A DNA stretch of 64,000 nucleotides. Origin: Maylandia zebra (lineage: Eukaryota > Chordata > Actinopteri > Cichliformes > Cichlidae). Location: the NCBI RefSeq assembly GCF_041146795.1, contig NC_135175.1, positions 27,559,075 through 27,623,074 of the forward strand, written 5' to 3'. A program made the translations under genes and the position numbers. Under the pieces are notes generated by a model, which ran no database searches, was not told the origin of the DNA, and saw only the letters and a program-made list of their open reading frames with translations. Of this stretch, positions 1-10,382 are shown piece by piece. How positions within the stretch are numbered: the first letter of the stretch is position 1; each line of letters begins with the position of its first letter.

Positions 1-29
1 ATACAGTAAAAAAGTCTTTGACCACTTGT

Positions 30-640
30 AGTTTGGTGATATTTTGTTAAGGAAATAGGAAACTTTAGTGGCCTTCATGAATAGTTCACAAGGACATTCA
101 CAGCTCTTCATGCCTTTTGTTTCTGTTCTCAGTCAAGATGATTGGGCCCTGAGGACACCAGTTAATGATCGATGGCGCTCCATTGTTCTTTCTTCTGTCC
201 AGGTATGTTTTTACTGCACTGGCAGTGTGTTTGGGACCATTGTCATGCTGATAAATTAAGCCGTTGATAATTAGACACTATTCAGATCCATGGTGGATCA
301 AAATCTGAGAAAATTTGACAAATCAGTTTTGACAAGATCGCCACCTTTGACTGAAATGCTAACTCCAAACCATGACAGAGCCACCATCATGTTTTACAGA
401 TGCCTGTAGACATTCTGAAAAGGGTCATGTTCAAGGACTGGACTGAAAATGGGTGAAAAAGCAGTCAATTACCAAAGATCTTAGAAAGCCCTTCAGAAAG
501 GTTGGAGGACTATTGCTCAAGACCACTTTTGAAACAACTGCAAAAAAGTCTAGCTCCTTGGAATTAACAAATTTAAGAATCAAGTGATGGATTAAGACTT
601 TTACACGGTGCTCTATATGTCAGAAGTCTGGTTTTTATGA
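30..640 (-). mobile_element. Degenerate Tc1/mariner-type transposon relic
   Basis: Read on the minus strand, about 110-260 translates to a decayed DDE transposase segment containing HDNGPKHTASAVKTYLD followed by an IINWCPQGP-like stretch. This matches the D-x-D-PKHT and WPxQSPDLN blocks of Tc1-family transposases. A further part at about 360-420 (minus) resembles the DGGSVMVW block. Stops and frameshifts break the frame, so it is a fossil. Neither end was located with confidence; the flank to 1168 shows nothing else I recognise. Confidence 0.6.
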
Positions 641-1168
641 CAAAAAAAGCATTTTCTAGCTTATCGAGCAACTATTAAACTCCTCCAGGTTTACATGGTC
701 AATACTGGAAAAAACGCAAATTACTAAGAAAAGATGAGGTGAATAAAACATCACTTTATAATTAAAAAATGATTTAACAGTCAGATTTTATTACTGCAGA
801 AATGTGTGATTAAAGTAACAATATTGATTTTTACACCATATTTTACTGGTATTTGACCTTCCCCCTGCATCTACATCCATATACTGTTGATGAACGCAGC
901 AGTAGCCAAGGGGTAGACATCCCCATCTAGTGAGCTTGGAATCCAGACTTTCATGAGAACAAATGTTGCATAATCAATAAATGAGTAATAAAGCTGTTTA
1001 AAGCTCTATTAGAGTATAATTTGTGTAAAATATGTTCATTTTTCTCAATCCTAGGGGCTCAGACAGATTTACCTTTTTAATTTGTCTTTAAATGCATTTT
1101 CACGAGGTTGCTCGCTCATTTGTTTCCCTTTATTGACATGTTAATCAAGATTTTAGGTTTTTTCTTTT

Positions 1169-1618
1169 GTAATGTGCAGGGGTGCACATAAGTGGTGCAC
1201 ATTTGCTGTCAAAATAAAAGACGTGCACCAGATAAGAAGTTGCAACGCGCGTTTGCGTACATATAAAAGGCACTGTTTTTGTCCGCTAGAGAGGGATTTT
1301 CACAGCACATTCTGCACCACATCTCTGTGCGTTCATCATTTGTTTGAAGCCAGCTCACCTTCTGCAACCACTTTTCCGAGTATACGCGCTTCTTTTGCGG
1401 TTCGGACTCCTGATATTTCTTTGGAGGTGGAGGAACACCAAAGTAACTGGTTAAAGGAGCTTCTTCAACATTTTTAAGAGTTCGAAACACATGTCTGTCC
1501 TCCTCCAGAAAATCTTATGTACACAAATGCGCGTTGCAACTTCTTATCTTGTGCGCGTTTTTTATTTTGACAGCGAATGCGAACCTGCGGACCACTTATG
1601 TGCACCCCTGGTAATGTG
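1169..1618 (-). mobile_element. Complete non-autonomous hAT-type transposon with 8-bp target duplication
   Basis: The element occupies 1177-1610 and is bounded by long imperfect terminal inverted repeats of about 80 bp, whose tips read CAGGGGTGCACATAAGTGG. It is flanked on both sides by the 8-bp direct repeat GTAATGTG (1169-1176 and 1611-1618), the target-duplication length of hAT transposons; CAGGGG tips are also typical. The minus strand keeps a short open stretch (1209-1490) with a W..C..C..ADKNSAF pattern like the TTF/BED-type zinc finger at the start of hAT transposases. This suggests internal deletion of a full element. It sits about 115 bp beyond the thnsl1 stop codon. Confidence 0.87.
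1561..1566 (-). promoter_or_regulatory. thnsl1: Candidate thnsl1 poly(A) signal inside the hAT repeat
   Basis: The minus strand reads AATAAA here, about 170 nt past the thnsl1 stop codon and within the right inverted repeat of the hAT element. It is the first canonical hexamer I found downstream. Its use is inferred from position only. Confidence 0.35.
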
Positions 1619-1732
1619 TTCTGTTTGCAGTAAAAATCAAGTGGATGAAACAAAGAGGACAAAGAAAAAGAGTACTTTTGTAATTTCTGGCTAATTACTT
1701 GAAGCTGGACATCAACAAAAGCTGGGATCATT

Positions 1733-2536
1733 TTACATAACTTTTAAGAAGGAGTCCTGTATCATGCTCTCCACCTGGTCTACCAGCACACTGTACTCTG
1801 CTTCACAAATGCTGTGTTTCCTCTTGGCACTTTCTTTCAGGCATTTTATCATCTCTCTGTGCATTTCTGGTCTGGATGCAATAAGTTCCAGCTTCTTGAG
1901 CTGCTCAGCGGGATCCTCTGGAATATTTGGGATTTGTAAAGCTTTGAACACAGCGGGAGCAAATTTCCCATAGTGAGCCGTGGAACAAAACACTACGGGA
2001 CACGAGCCATCCTGCAGCCTATCAGCGACGAATTTAGCCACAGCCGTGTGTGTGTCCATGACGTAGCCCGTCTGTGTGTGAACTCTCTGGATGGCGGCCA
2101 AGCAGTCATCCTCAGAGCACCAGCCAGACAGCACTTCCTGCTGAATCGTGCCAAGAAGAGGCTCGGGAACCTGAAAGTGCTGCTGTCTGTCTAAGCGTGT
2201 GAACAGGTCCTTGACAAGATGGCTGTTTCCGTCGGAGACGTGGTAGATAAACCTCTCGAGGTTGGAGGACTTCAGGATATCTATAGCGGGGGAGTGGGAG
2301 AGCATCAGAGACCGTCCCCGAAGATCGTACTGGCCTGTCTTGATAAAGTCAGTGATGACACGGTTGTGGTTGGATGCACAGATAACTTTTCTTATCGGGA
2401 TGCCCATTTGTTTGGCGTACACAGCTGACATGGCATTGCCAAAGTTGCCAGTAGGGATGCAAACATCAATGGGATCGCCGAATTTGATGACACCATCCCT
2501 GCACAGATCCAGATAGGCTGATGAATGATAGACCAC
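1733..2536 (-). CDS. thnsl1: thnsl1 coding exon B (C-terminal PLP domain, stop)
   Basis: The acceptor CTCTTTCAG|GTGGTC lies at 2537/2536, restoring the family sequence LLPQ-VVYHSSAYLDL. The exon is 804 nt with its TAA stop at 1735-1733. The 501-bp intron between the coding exons (2537-3037) contains nothing else I recognise. Confidence 0.95.
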   Translation of the reverse strand: MVYHSSAYLDLCRDGVIKFGDPIDVCIPTGNFGNAMSAVYAKQMGIPIRKVICASNHNRVITDFIKTGQYDLRGRSLMLSHSPAIDILKSSNLERFIYHVSDGNSHLVKDLFTRLDRQQHFQVPEPLLGTIQQEVLSGWCSEDDCLAAIQRVHTQTGYVMDTHTAVAKFVADRLQDGSCPVVFCSTAHYGKFAPAVFKALQIPNIPEDPAEQLKKLELIASRPEMHREMIKCLKESAKRKHSICEAEYSVLVDQVESMIQDSFLKVM

Positions 2537-4411
2537 CTGAAAGAGGAGAAAATGTTAGTAAAACTTTGCTTAGTGTTGCCAAAATAATACTGCCCTTGTG
2601 ACTGACTAAAAATCACAGACTTTTAGCAAGTAAGTGAATTCCTGAAGAACAGCAAAACACCTGGATCAAACTTTTGGTGTTTTCACAACAACAGAATGGG
2701 AAACACAATAAAATTTCACTTTACAATAACGTTGTATTCCTGTTTCTGCATTTTAAAGAAAGACTGCATACTGGGGTCATAGTTTGAAGTTTAGTTCCAC
2801 TTCCTTGCAGCACAAACCAGAAATGGACACCACTCACCTTCAAAATCAGTTTTTTAAAACACGTTGGCTGCAGCTCTGAAACAACCATTTTTGGTAACCA
2901 TGGAAGTCTGCTGGCAACCAAAGCAATCACAATGTTGGCTACGAAAAAGCTTATTAAGATGTAATGTTATAATTAAAGGCTTATATTTATAAAAATCAAT
3001 GTCTTCTTGCAGCGACACTCGGTGATCAGCAACCTACCTGTGGCAACAGGCGTGCCCAGTTGATGGAGTTGCCGGTGCTGAGGACTGTGCCGTACTCTAC
3101 AGCGAGATGCCCTGTCAGCCCCGCCTCCCCAAACATCCTCTTGATATTTCTCTGGCAGAAGTCAAAGTCTGACAGGACGCTGACACCCCTGGCATTGCCC
3201 TCCCTGTAGCTCATCATCTGGAGCTTCTGAATCTCACTCACTCCTCCCTCCGGGAAGAACACCAGGACGCCGGTGCGGTGTCTGTCAGTGCCGCTCAGCC
3301 TGCTGAAGCCACTGAGCACTGCACTGCCAGTGTCTCCAGATGTGGCTACCAGGATGAGGTAGTTGCACATGGGTGGGAGGCAGTAGGCGAAGAGCTGAGG
3401 CATCAGCTGCAAAGCGAGGTCCTTGAAGGAGGCGGTGGGGCCGTGAAAAAGCTCCTGAATGTACTGATTGTGGGCGAGGTGTTTTACAGGTGCGACAGCC
3501 TTGCTGCCAAAGTTTGACCCATACGCCTTGAATATCATTGTTCTGAGATCCAAAGCAGAGATGTCCAGAGGGTGGATGCACTTTTCAAGTAAAACTAACG
3601 CTCGCTCTGGGTACGACATCTCAACTAACCTCTGCCATTCGCGTGTGCCTATCTTTGGGAAGCCATTTTTGGGAACATAAAGTCCTCCATCTGGAGCCAG
3701 ACCCTCCACAACCACATCACTAAAGTATATTTTCTGCTTGGACAATCCTGCGCTATCACATCGGGTTGAAATGAATGTTTCTTCATCACTTTTCTGGTAT
3801 CTCTCCACAGCTTTCAGCACCTTCTCTGCTACCTCCTCCACTGTGTCTCCTGTTCCACACAGCACCCTCACATCCAGCCATTTCTCATAAAACTGTTTCC
3901 TGTAAAGCAAAATGTCCCTCATGGATACCCCTTCCTCCTGGCCCACTATCCTGTTCACCTTCATGCTGGTGAGTCTCTGTAAGATGTCCTCACTGTCCAC
4001 ATCCAGGTAGAAGACCAGCCCGCTCTGTTTGACATGCTGCATTGCTTCAGCATGAAGAGGATTAGAGCCCGTCAGGGAAACAACACACCCAGAGGCAGAG
4101 AAGTTACACAAAGCTCGACCTTCTTCCTCCAAGAAACACCTTCCGCCAACTGCTGCCAACTTAGCGGCAACAGGCATCTTCCATGCCGTCTCCAAGACAT
4201 CATCATCAACATCTATGACAGGGAGTCCCAGTTTGTGGGCCACTATCTTCCCCACCGTAGTTTTTCCTGCTCCCGGAGGACCCATGAGCAGGATGTTCTT
4301 GTCTCCCAGGCAGGTGGATCTGGCGGAAAGCCATGATTTTTGTGTAGACAGTGAACTCAGGCACCATTTGGCAGCTCTTATTGGAAGCTGGCTTGTATTC
4401 AGTAAACCCAT
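1733..4411 (-). CDS. thnsl1: Threonine synthase-like 1 (two coding exons, complete)
   Basis: Coding exons are 4411-3038 and 2536-1733 (minus), joined in phase 0 after LLPQ, giving 725 aa; human THNSL1 is close to 743 aa. An N-terminal shikimate-kinase-like domain carries the P-loop GPPGAGKT at residues 44-51. The C-terminal part is a fold-type II PLP enzyme: GPTASFKD with the predicted Schiff-base lysine at K330, TSGDTGSA at 357-364, and the phosphate-cupping loop TGNFGN at about 487-492. Vertebrates lack threonine biosynthesis, so family members are viewed as orphan phospho-lyases or homoserine-phosphate-related enzymes; substrate is not shown here. The first ~30 residues are basic with no acidic residue, which would fit mitochondrial import. 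An in-frame TGA directly precedes the ATG, fixing the start. The gene is head-to-head with enkur, as in mammals. Confidence 0.96.
3038..4411 (-). CDS. thnsl1: thnsl1 coding exon A (start, kinase-like domain, PLP lysine)
   Basis: It runs from the ATG (4411-4409) to the donor CAG|GTAGGT at 3038/3037, 458 codons ending in phase 0. A CTTTTTCACAG acceptor-like sequence on the minus strand ends at about 4442, so a non-coding 5' exon probably lies farther upstream in the thnsl1-enkur gap. Confidence 0.95.
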
Positions 4412-4941
4412 TCAGCAATCAAATGACAACTGCCCTTACCCCTGTGAAAAAGAACATATTTCAGTTTTCTTTCTTTCTTTTTTTTAGAACAATGGTATTC
4501 TAAGATTATAGTACACCTAAATTTACAAGTCAGCATGTTAGCTTTTTGACAGACCTTGAAAAGTATTAAATAATCTTGTCACACACCCGAACATCTTAAA
4601 GATAAGAAGACACCGTTCTAAAATCATTATCTCTTCCATTTAGACAATAACTCTTATTGCTTTTACATTGGCCCTAAAAAGCCATACCAAAGCTGTAAAT
4701 GTAAACAGAAATTTTTCTGATTACATAAGATGCGTAATAATAGACCTACCAAGCATATATGCAGTTACATTGCAAGTACATTTAAGTGCATTGACAGGCA
4801 CACCTCCCCCTTTTTAGTCACATGCACTGATGTCCAAATGTGGTGAAAACTGTCCCACTTTAGGCACAGCATTTCTATGCCTTCTCCCTCATTGTACACA
4901 GCGAGAGGCTCTAATTTACAATGGCAGCGAGATGATTATCA

Positions 4942-5020
4942 GGCAGAAGAAAAGATAATATCTGCTGAAGATATCAGTATCTGATTACTGGGAGGTGGGG
5001 TTAACAAAATATCAGATAAC
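4942..5020. promoter_or_regulatory. Cluster of GATA-type motifs
   Basis: About 80 bp holds AGATAA (4953-4958), AGATAT (4969-4974), TATCTG (4959-4964 and 4978-4983) and ATATCAGATAAC (5008-5019). The density on both strands exceeds the surrounding sequence by eye. Binding is untested, and AT-rich DNA yields such motifs by chance. Confidence 0.3.
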
Positions 5021-6061
5021 ATCATAAAAACAAACCTCCGCTTTGATTTTATACAAGTTGGTAAGCTTGTATAAAACAAGATAAAGTGCATCTGTCCTTC
5101 AGATGCCTGATGTGAGTTTTAACCTTCACACGCAAACATGTGCTTTACCCCATATGCAGTCTGCGGGGGACAAACTAGAAAACTCGAATTCATTGCAAGA
5201 ACTTTTTTTTCATAATTCGTACAGTTCAATAGTGTTCAACAGCAGCATAAAAAGTATTTATTTGTTTTTTTAACGTAGGTCAGTTTGTTTCATTTAAATG
5301 GACCGTTAAGGTATAATTACAGATATCAGTAGCATGCTTAGATTTCTGCTTTCGAAGTTTAGAGAGTTAGCCGAGGAATTTAAAGACAGCTGCAGTTGTA
5401 ATTACCAAGCTTATAAGCTTTGATAAAATATCGTAAAAGGCTGGGATAACTTCTCGGCTTATTCAGGACACTCGCAGATGACCGTAAATGAAATTGAATG
5501 AGCAATACACTTACGCAAATAACGACTTTCCATAAGCTCCACCTGTTAATAAATGACTTTGTAAATTACGTAATTCTGTGATCTTGTTAGTTTACACAAG
5601 GAAATGAACTCTTTGCTGCAACAGTCTCCACAACAGTCGCCATAAATAACTATGGTGAGCCTAGAGGGACAAAATTATATTTATCACTGGAAGCAAAAAA
5701 AGAAAAGAAAAAATGCTTAACTACATATAAATTCAGCGACGTTTTAAACTGTAACCAAACAGCTTGGAAGTTGTAGCAAACATCTAGAAAAATCCACAAA
5801 ACAAAGAGAAAATCTGAAGGCAAAGCTGAACTCTTTACTGCTTTCAAGTCTGCCTCGAAAATCCCCCCTCTAAACGCCGAACAAACTTCACGCGAAAATA
5901 GCATATAGCCCTAGTAATCTTAAAGCAAGAGGAGAAGAATATTTTATGCAATTTAATGGATAACGTGAAACATTTTACATTTGCAACTTTCAAAAATAAC
6001 AAGATATAACCCTAAATGAGACACTTTCCGACCGCTCATGAACGCAACATCTGCTATTCTT

Positions 6062-6074
6062 GTTTCCTAGCAAC
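6062..6074 (+). promoter_or_regulatory. enkur: X-box-like (RFX) site in the enkur promoter
   Basis: The sequence GTTTCCTAGCAAC matches the two half-sites of the RFX X-box (GTNRCC-N-RGYAAC) with one departure in the left half-site. It lies 89 bp upstream of the first enkur ATG. X-boxes within about 200 bp of the start are characteristic of ciliary genes, and enkurin is a cilium and flagellum protein, so position and gene function agree. Confidence 0.6.
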
Positions 6075-6162
6075 TAGCCGGTGTCAAACAAATTTGGACA
6101 ATTTAAGGCTATTAGCCTTCAAAAGAAGCTACAGCACTCTTTCGTTAATCGCCTCTTTATTC

Positions 6163-6245
6163 ATGATGTCTGAAGATGTCCATCCTCCAGAAAGTGCCTT
6201 CAATCTCCTTCCAGTGGAAGACAAAAAGAAGGAAAAAGCGCCCAG
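6163..6245 (+). CDS. enkur: enkur coding exon 1
   Basis: It starts MMSEDVHPPESAFNLLPVED and ends CCCAG|GTAAAT in phase 2. The tandem ATG leaves the exact start open by one residue. The intron that follows (6246-7233) is AT-rich with no recognised feature. Confidence 0.88.
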
Positions 6246-8910
6246 GTAAATTGCTTCAACTTAGCTCAAAGTACGCAGTTAGCTTTAAAGTGTTATTTGG
6301 GGTAAACAAAACAAAATCACGACATCAGTTTGACATTAAAGTTTTACAAAGTCTTTTGGGTTTTTGTTTGTTTGTTTGCTTGTTTTGTTTTGTTTTCCAG
6401 AAATAACTAATAAACTTGGCGTAAGTAGTAAATTGTAGTTTTACAGAGAATTTTTTATTAAAATAAAGAGAAAAGAAAAACATTCCTATAGCTTTGTTTT
6501 TATTTGCGTTTTTAAATGTTTGCTTTTAGTTTTATGGAGATTGTTTTTAGAGTATGTTTGCTCATTTTTATTGAAACGTTTTGGTGTCTGTTAAAGGTTT
6601 CTTTTTTCCTTTTACGTATGTAAAGAGTTAATTAGAGAGATTTTATACTTGTTTGATGTTTTAGTAAAGACTCTGGATTCATGATTCCTTGTAAGCTTTT
6701 ACTGTGTGTAACTGAGGAGACATTACATGCAAGTAGCTTGACTCCGGGGGTGGGAACCCAGTCCTGTTAGACATTTTTCCTGCGTGCATGCGCAGTGAAC
6801 TGTTCGCTTCGAACAGGTATGGTAAACCCCCACTAGTCAGATGTTCTACACTACTGTAAATTTAGATTAGGTCGTAAAACAGATACGCAGCTTTTGGACG
6901 GTATTTTAAAAATAGTATAGGGGGGGAAATCCAGTATTGTGTAATAATGTAGTTGATTTAATGTTCTTTCAGTTTGTTATGTAAATTAAAATGAAAAACT
7001 AAAAAAACTCATCACTACCTATTTTGTTGACGAGTTTGACTTAAAAATAACAGCAGAAAAGACTAAAAATAGTGATTTATAATATTACATTTTGTGAGTA
7101 CAGTATATCAATTCAGTTTTCTTTTATTTTAAAGCATAGTTTTCATTTGTTTTTAATTAAAATAATAATAATTTTGTTTTTAAGTTTTTGTAGTGATTGC
7201 TTCAACTAATGTGTTGCTTTTTCTTTTTTTAAGGTATGTATCAAAATTCAGGCCTGCAGTTACGTTGGAGAGAAAACTGGTGAAGGAGCCGATAAGGACG
7301 ATGGGACCTGCCAGAGTGGAGTTGCCATCTCCAGAGAATTTCCTCAAGAAGCATTCGAAAGAGCCCAAACTGCCTGAACGTGAGTTCATCTGTCACACCG
7401 TTTTATTAGCGTGTGGGTTTGCCTTGAGATGGTGAATATGAGCTTCTTGGCATTGCATCTTTCAGAGACACAGAGCTCCAAAGATGTTCATAAAACCTGC
7501 TCTTTCACTGAGAGGAAACCTCCAGTCCCCAGAAGGAATGACAAACCACTGATGGGAATTCACACCAAGAGGGACTTTTTAAAGGAAACACCTGAACTGG
7601 TGCCAATGAAACCACAGCCTGCATGCGTAGACACCAGCAAGGGGCACAAACAGGTGCTGGAAAACTCAGGGCTTGTCCCAAAGTTCATCACACGAAAGGT
7701 ATTTTCCTACAGTTGCTACTTGCAGTCTTTTAAATATCAACATAAGGCATGCTAGAATAATATCATGTTTATATTTGCTCATAAAACACACCCTGCATGA
7801 AGGACTTTGGTAGAGTACCAGCGTACCTCCAGCAGCGCAGCGAAGCAGAGAGGAGGGCTCGAGAGGAGTATGAAAACTTTGTAAAAGCAGAGCGGGAGCA
7901 GAGGGCCATGAAACACATGACAGAGGAGGAGAGACAAGCCATCCTGAAGGTAAATAAATGCAGGGGAACCATGCTGGATCTTACAATTTAGTGGATTTAA
8001 CTTGAGTTATACAGGGTTTTGAACTTCAGTTATTCACATGCATTAACACAGTGAAGCTGTAGGATGACAGTTAGATTGTTCTCAGTTAAAGTAAATGTTG
8101 AGGGTTCTTTGTCAGAGTACAGTTTTTCATTTAAACTTGATTTTTCTATATAAGGACTTGCAGTAGGAAGTCAGAAGACTAGCGGGACCATCGATATTTA
8201 ACTTTAGATCCTTGATTTCTCAATGTGGGCATCATTATTTTGTGTTTAAGCTTTGCCTCGTGTGAGTAGGTGATATGGTATCCAGTGATTCATATGGCAC
8301 AGAACAATGTTAATGTTTAGCCATTAACACGACACAGTGTCTGTCCCTGTGCGGGGTATGAGGCACAAAAACTGAGATCTCTGAGATCATTCCAGCAACA
8401 TTTTCTGAGTTTAATTATAAAAATGTTCACAACTAAACTTGTATAAAGTGCATGTAACATCAAATTAATTAGAACTCTCATACTCGTGTATACTGTTTTT
8501 TAGTTCAAGAGATTTCTCCTCCTTAACTGCTGCACATGCAAAAATAAACAACAATACACCAAAGCCAAATCTGGCTGCAAAATATCAGTTTTCCTTCCTT
8601 ACTCAGCAGGATTTCTTAGATAATTACCCTCTGTAACATCTCTGACTGATGCCTGTTTACTCAGAAAAGCCTTGAATACAGATAGTCTGTCTTGTGACAT
8701 TGATGCGTTTCCTTCCCCAAATCTTCTGTCCAGCGCCTGAAGGAGACCTGGGATAAGCTACATCACGAGTACCAGGCCCTTCCCCTCATCATCGACACTA
8801 TGTCACAGAGGGCCACCAAGGACTGCCTCGAAAGGCAAATGAAGCAGCTGGAGGACGACATCGACTTATTCGAGAGGTTCAAAATCATCTACATACCTAA
8901 CGATGATTAA
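6163..8910 (+). CDS. enkur: Enkurin (five coding exons, complete)
   Basis: Exons 6163-6245, 7234-7379, 7466-7698, 7803-7949 and 8734-8910 join to 261 aa; human ENKUR is 256 aa. Enkurin is a microtubule inner protein of motile cilia and sperm flagella, first described as a TRPC-channel and PI3K/calmodulin-binding adaptor. Recognisable blocks are an N-terminal SAFNLLP segment, TMGPARVELPSPENFLKKHS, a proline-rich RKPPVPRRND (about 93-102, the SH3-ligand region), GLVPKFITRKDFG, then a highly charged helical C-terminal enkurin domain ending FKIIYIPNDD. All junctions have GT-AG sites and keep frame. Two adjacent ATGs (6163 and 6166) can serve as the start. It is divergent from thnsl1 and followed by prtfdc1, as in mammals. 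Confidence 0.95.
7234..7379 (+). CDS. enkur: enkur coding exon 2
   Basis: Acceptor TTTTTTTAAG|GTATG and donor GAAC|GTGAGT. The split arginine codon gives R-YVSKF, aligning with mammalian RYISIF. It encodes the conserved GPARVELPSPENFLKKHSKE block. Confidence 0.92.
7466..7698 (+). CDS. enkur: enkur coding exon 3
   Basis: Acceptor CATCTTTCAG and donor CGAAAG|GTATTT. It encodes the proline-rich RKPPVPRRND segment, MGIHTKRDF and SGLVPKFITRK. The frame is fixed by both neighbours. Confidence 0.92.
7803..7949 (+). CDS. enkur: enkur coding exon 4
   Basis: 147 nt, phase 0 at both ends, encoding DFGRVPAYLQQRSEAERR through EERQAILK, a charged predicted helix. The acceptor CATGAAG has a weak pyrimidine tract but is the one that keeps K-DFG. 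The following intron (7950-8733) has no recognised feature. Confidence 0.9.
8734..8910 (+). CDS. enkur: enkur coding exon 5 (stop)
   Basis: Acceptor CTTCTGTCCAG, then RLKETWDKLHHEYQALP through the family-typical end IIYIPNDD and TAA at 8908-8910. This is the core of the enkurin domain. Confidence 0.95.
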   Translation, partial: RLKETWDKLHHEYQALPLIIDTMSQRATKDCLERQMKQLEDDIDLFERFKIIYIPNDD

Positions 8911-8969
8911 ACTCAGCAGAGATGAGATGCAGTGTAGTGAATGTTGTTATTTGCCCCATTCATGAGGAA

Positions 8970-8975
8970 AATAAA
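8970..8975 (+). promoter_or_regulatory. enkur: enkur poly(A) signal
   Basis: AATAAA 60 nt past the stop codon, followed by T-rich sequence about 20 nt downstream (8994-9020). This implies a very short 3' UTR. Confidence 0.7.
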
Positions 8976-10076
8976 CTGGTTGATTTACTGTATATTTTTT
9001 GCAGTGTCAGTTCATTTTTTTACAAAGCTAATACAAAATACAAGATTTTTTTTCAGACAAACAACACTCACATGAATTTATGACTTGGGCCACTTCCATG
9101 TGTAGTCCAAAAACATAAATTTGTTGTGCTGTGTCATAACATGAGAGAAAGTTTTGGCTGATGATGACGAACCCTGCTATTTAGTTTCTGTGAGATTTTA
9201 ACAGAGGAAGAAAAGCTCAAAACATAAATCAGGTTACAAGCTCAACACCGACTTCCTTTAACCCTCTTGCTCTTTTAAAGCTATCAGGGGAAAGTAGATT
9301 ACAAGGTTGTTGTTGTTTTCCAGCATGATCTCAGTTTAAACTGAGTTTTGAGGATGAGTTCTGGCAGAAGATCAACCCTTAAGATACTGAAACTATGACT
9401 GCTCCCTCCTGCGCTCATGTCCCTTCCAACGTTTGGCCTTTTGAGTTTGAAGGTTGTTTCATGACTAAAGCCCAAATGATGCAGGATTTTTAAGAGCAAT
9501 ACTAAATTCACTATTTTGGGCATTTAAAATTCTGATATATCAGCCAATACATTTTTTTCTGTCAGTCACATGTAAGATAAACATCTTTTTCTGGCATTTG
9601 TTGTGTAGCTGCCAAGAGGGAACTTGCAGAGTGTCCTCTTTGGGGAAAACAATGCAATGTCAACACTCATATCATGGTTGAACGGTGTTTCTCTGATGTT
9701 GTCATTACTTTATAAATTTTCACTTGTCGCCCAGTATAAATAGCTAATATCCAAAACCATCAGACTCTATTCACAACTTTTCTTTCACGTTATTTCCATT
9801 ACTCACAGTTCCAGTTAAATTAGGACAGTCGACAGTTGCAACATGACACTTTAATACAAGTTAAATGTAAGTCAAAGTGGCACATGAATTTGCAAAATAA
9901 ATGGAAAAACATTTTACAATAAATCTAAATGTTTGCGTTTGTCTGTCATGTTTTTGAGCCCGATGTGACGTCAAAAAACTTGGCAAGTCATGTACTAAAA
10001 TTTTCCTCAGACTTTCTGATTTGTTTGACACTTGTGCAGGACTGTGCTGTTAACTGAAGTTTTTATTTCAGTTGGG

Positions 10077-10382
10077 CAGCACAGCAGTGGAGTGGCTAGA
10101 ACAGTTTTTTCATAGCAAGGAGGTCTCGAGTTTAAATCTATCAGTCACTTGGTGCCTTTCTGTGTGGGTTTTCTTTGGTTCTCCAGCTTCCTCCCACAGT
10201 CCAATGACATGCTTGTTAAATGAAATTTGGCCTTCATTTGAATGGTGATCTGTCTCTTGCTGTTAGCCTTTTGATGGATTGGCAAGCTGTTCAAGGTGCA
10301 CCCCAAATTTAACTTTATAACAGCAGGTCCAGCCTTTTCACAACACTAAATTGGATAAGGAGTTAAGAAAACGAATGGATTT
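10077..10382 (+). mobile_element. SINE-like fish repeat, degraded
   Basis: It starts GGGCAGCACAGCAGTGGAGTGG, a decayed tRNA-like head (family form GGGCGGCACGGTGGTGTGG). The body has CCTTTCTGTGTGGG, TTCTCCAGCTTCCTCCCACA and GTCCAATGACATG, and the end is a GGATAAG...GAATGGAT tail. This order is that of a very common teleost SINE; assignment is from memory of the family. Confidence 0.7.

Larger units (their letters stand above)
4412..6162. promoter_or_regulatory. thnsl1-enkur head-to-head intergenic promoter region
   Basis: This 1.75 kb gap separates the two divergent start codons. It should hold both transcription starts and an unlocated thnsl1 5' non-coding exon. CpGs are sparse and no TATA box is convincing. 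Two features stand out and are listed separately: a GATA-type cluster near thnsl1 and an X-box-like site about 90 bp upstream of the enkur ATG. No coding exon was recognised. Confidence 0.6.

Noticed and set aside
1209-1490. 93-codon minus-strand frame with Cys pairs
   Set aside because: Lies entirely within the hAT element and is a transposase zinc-finger remnant, not a host gene.
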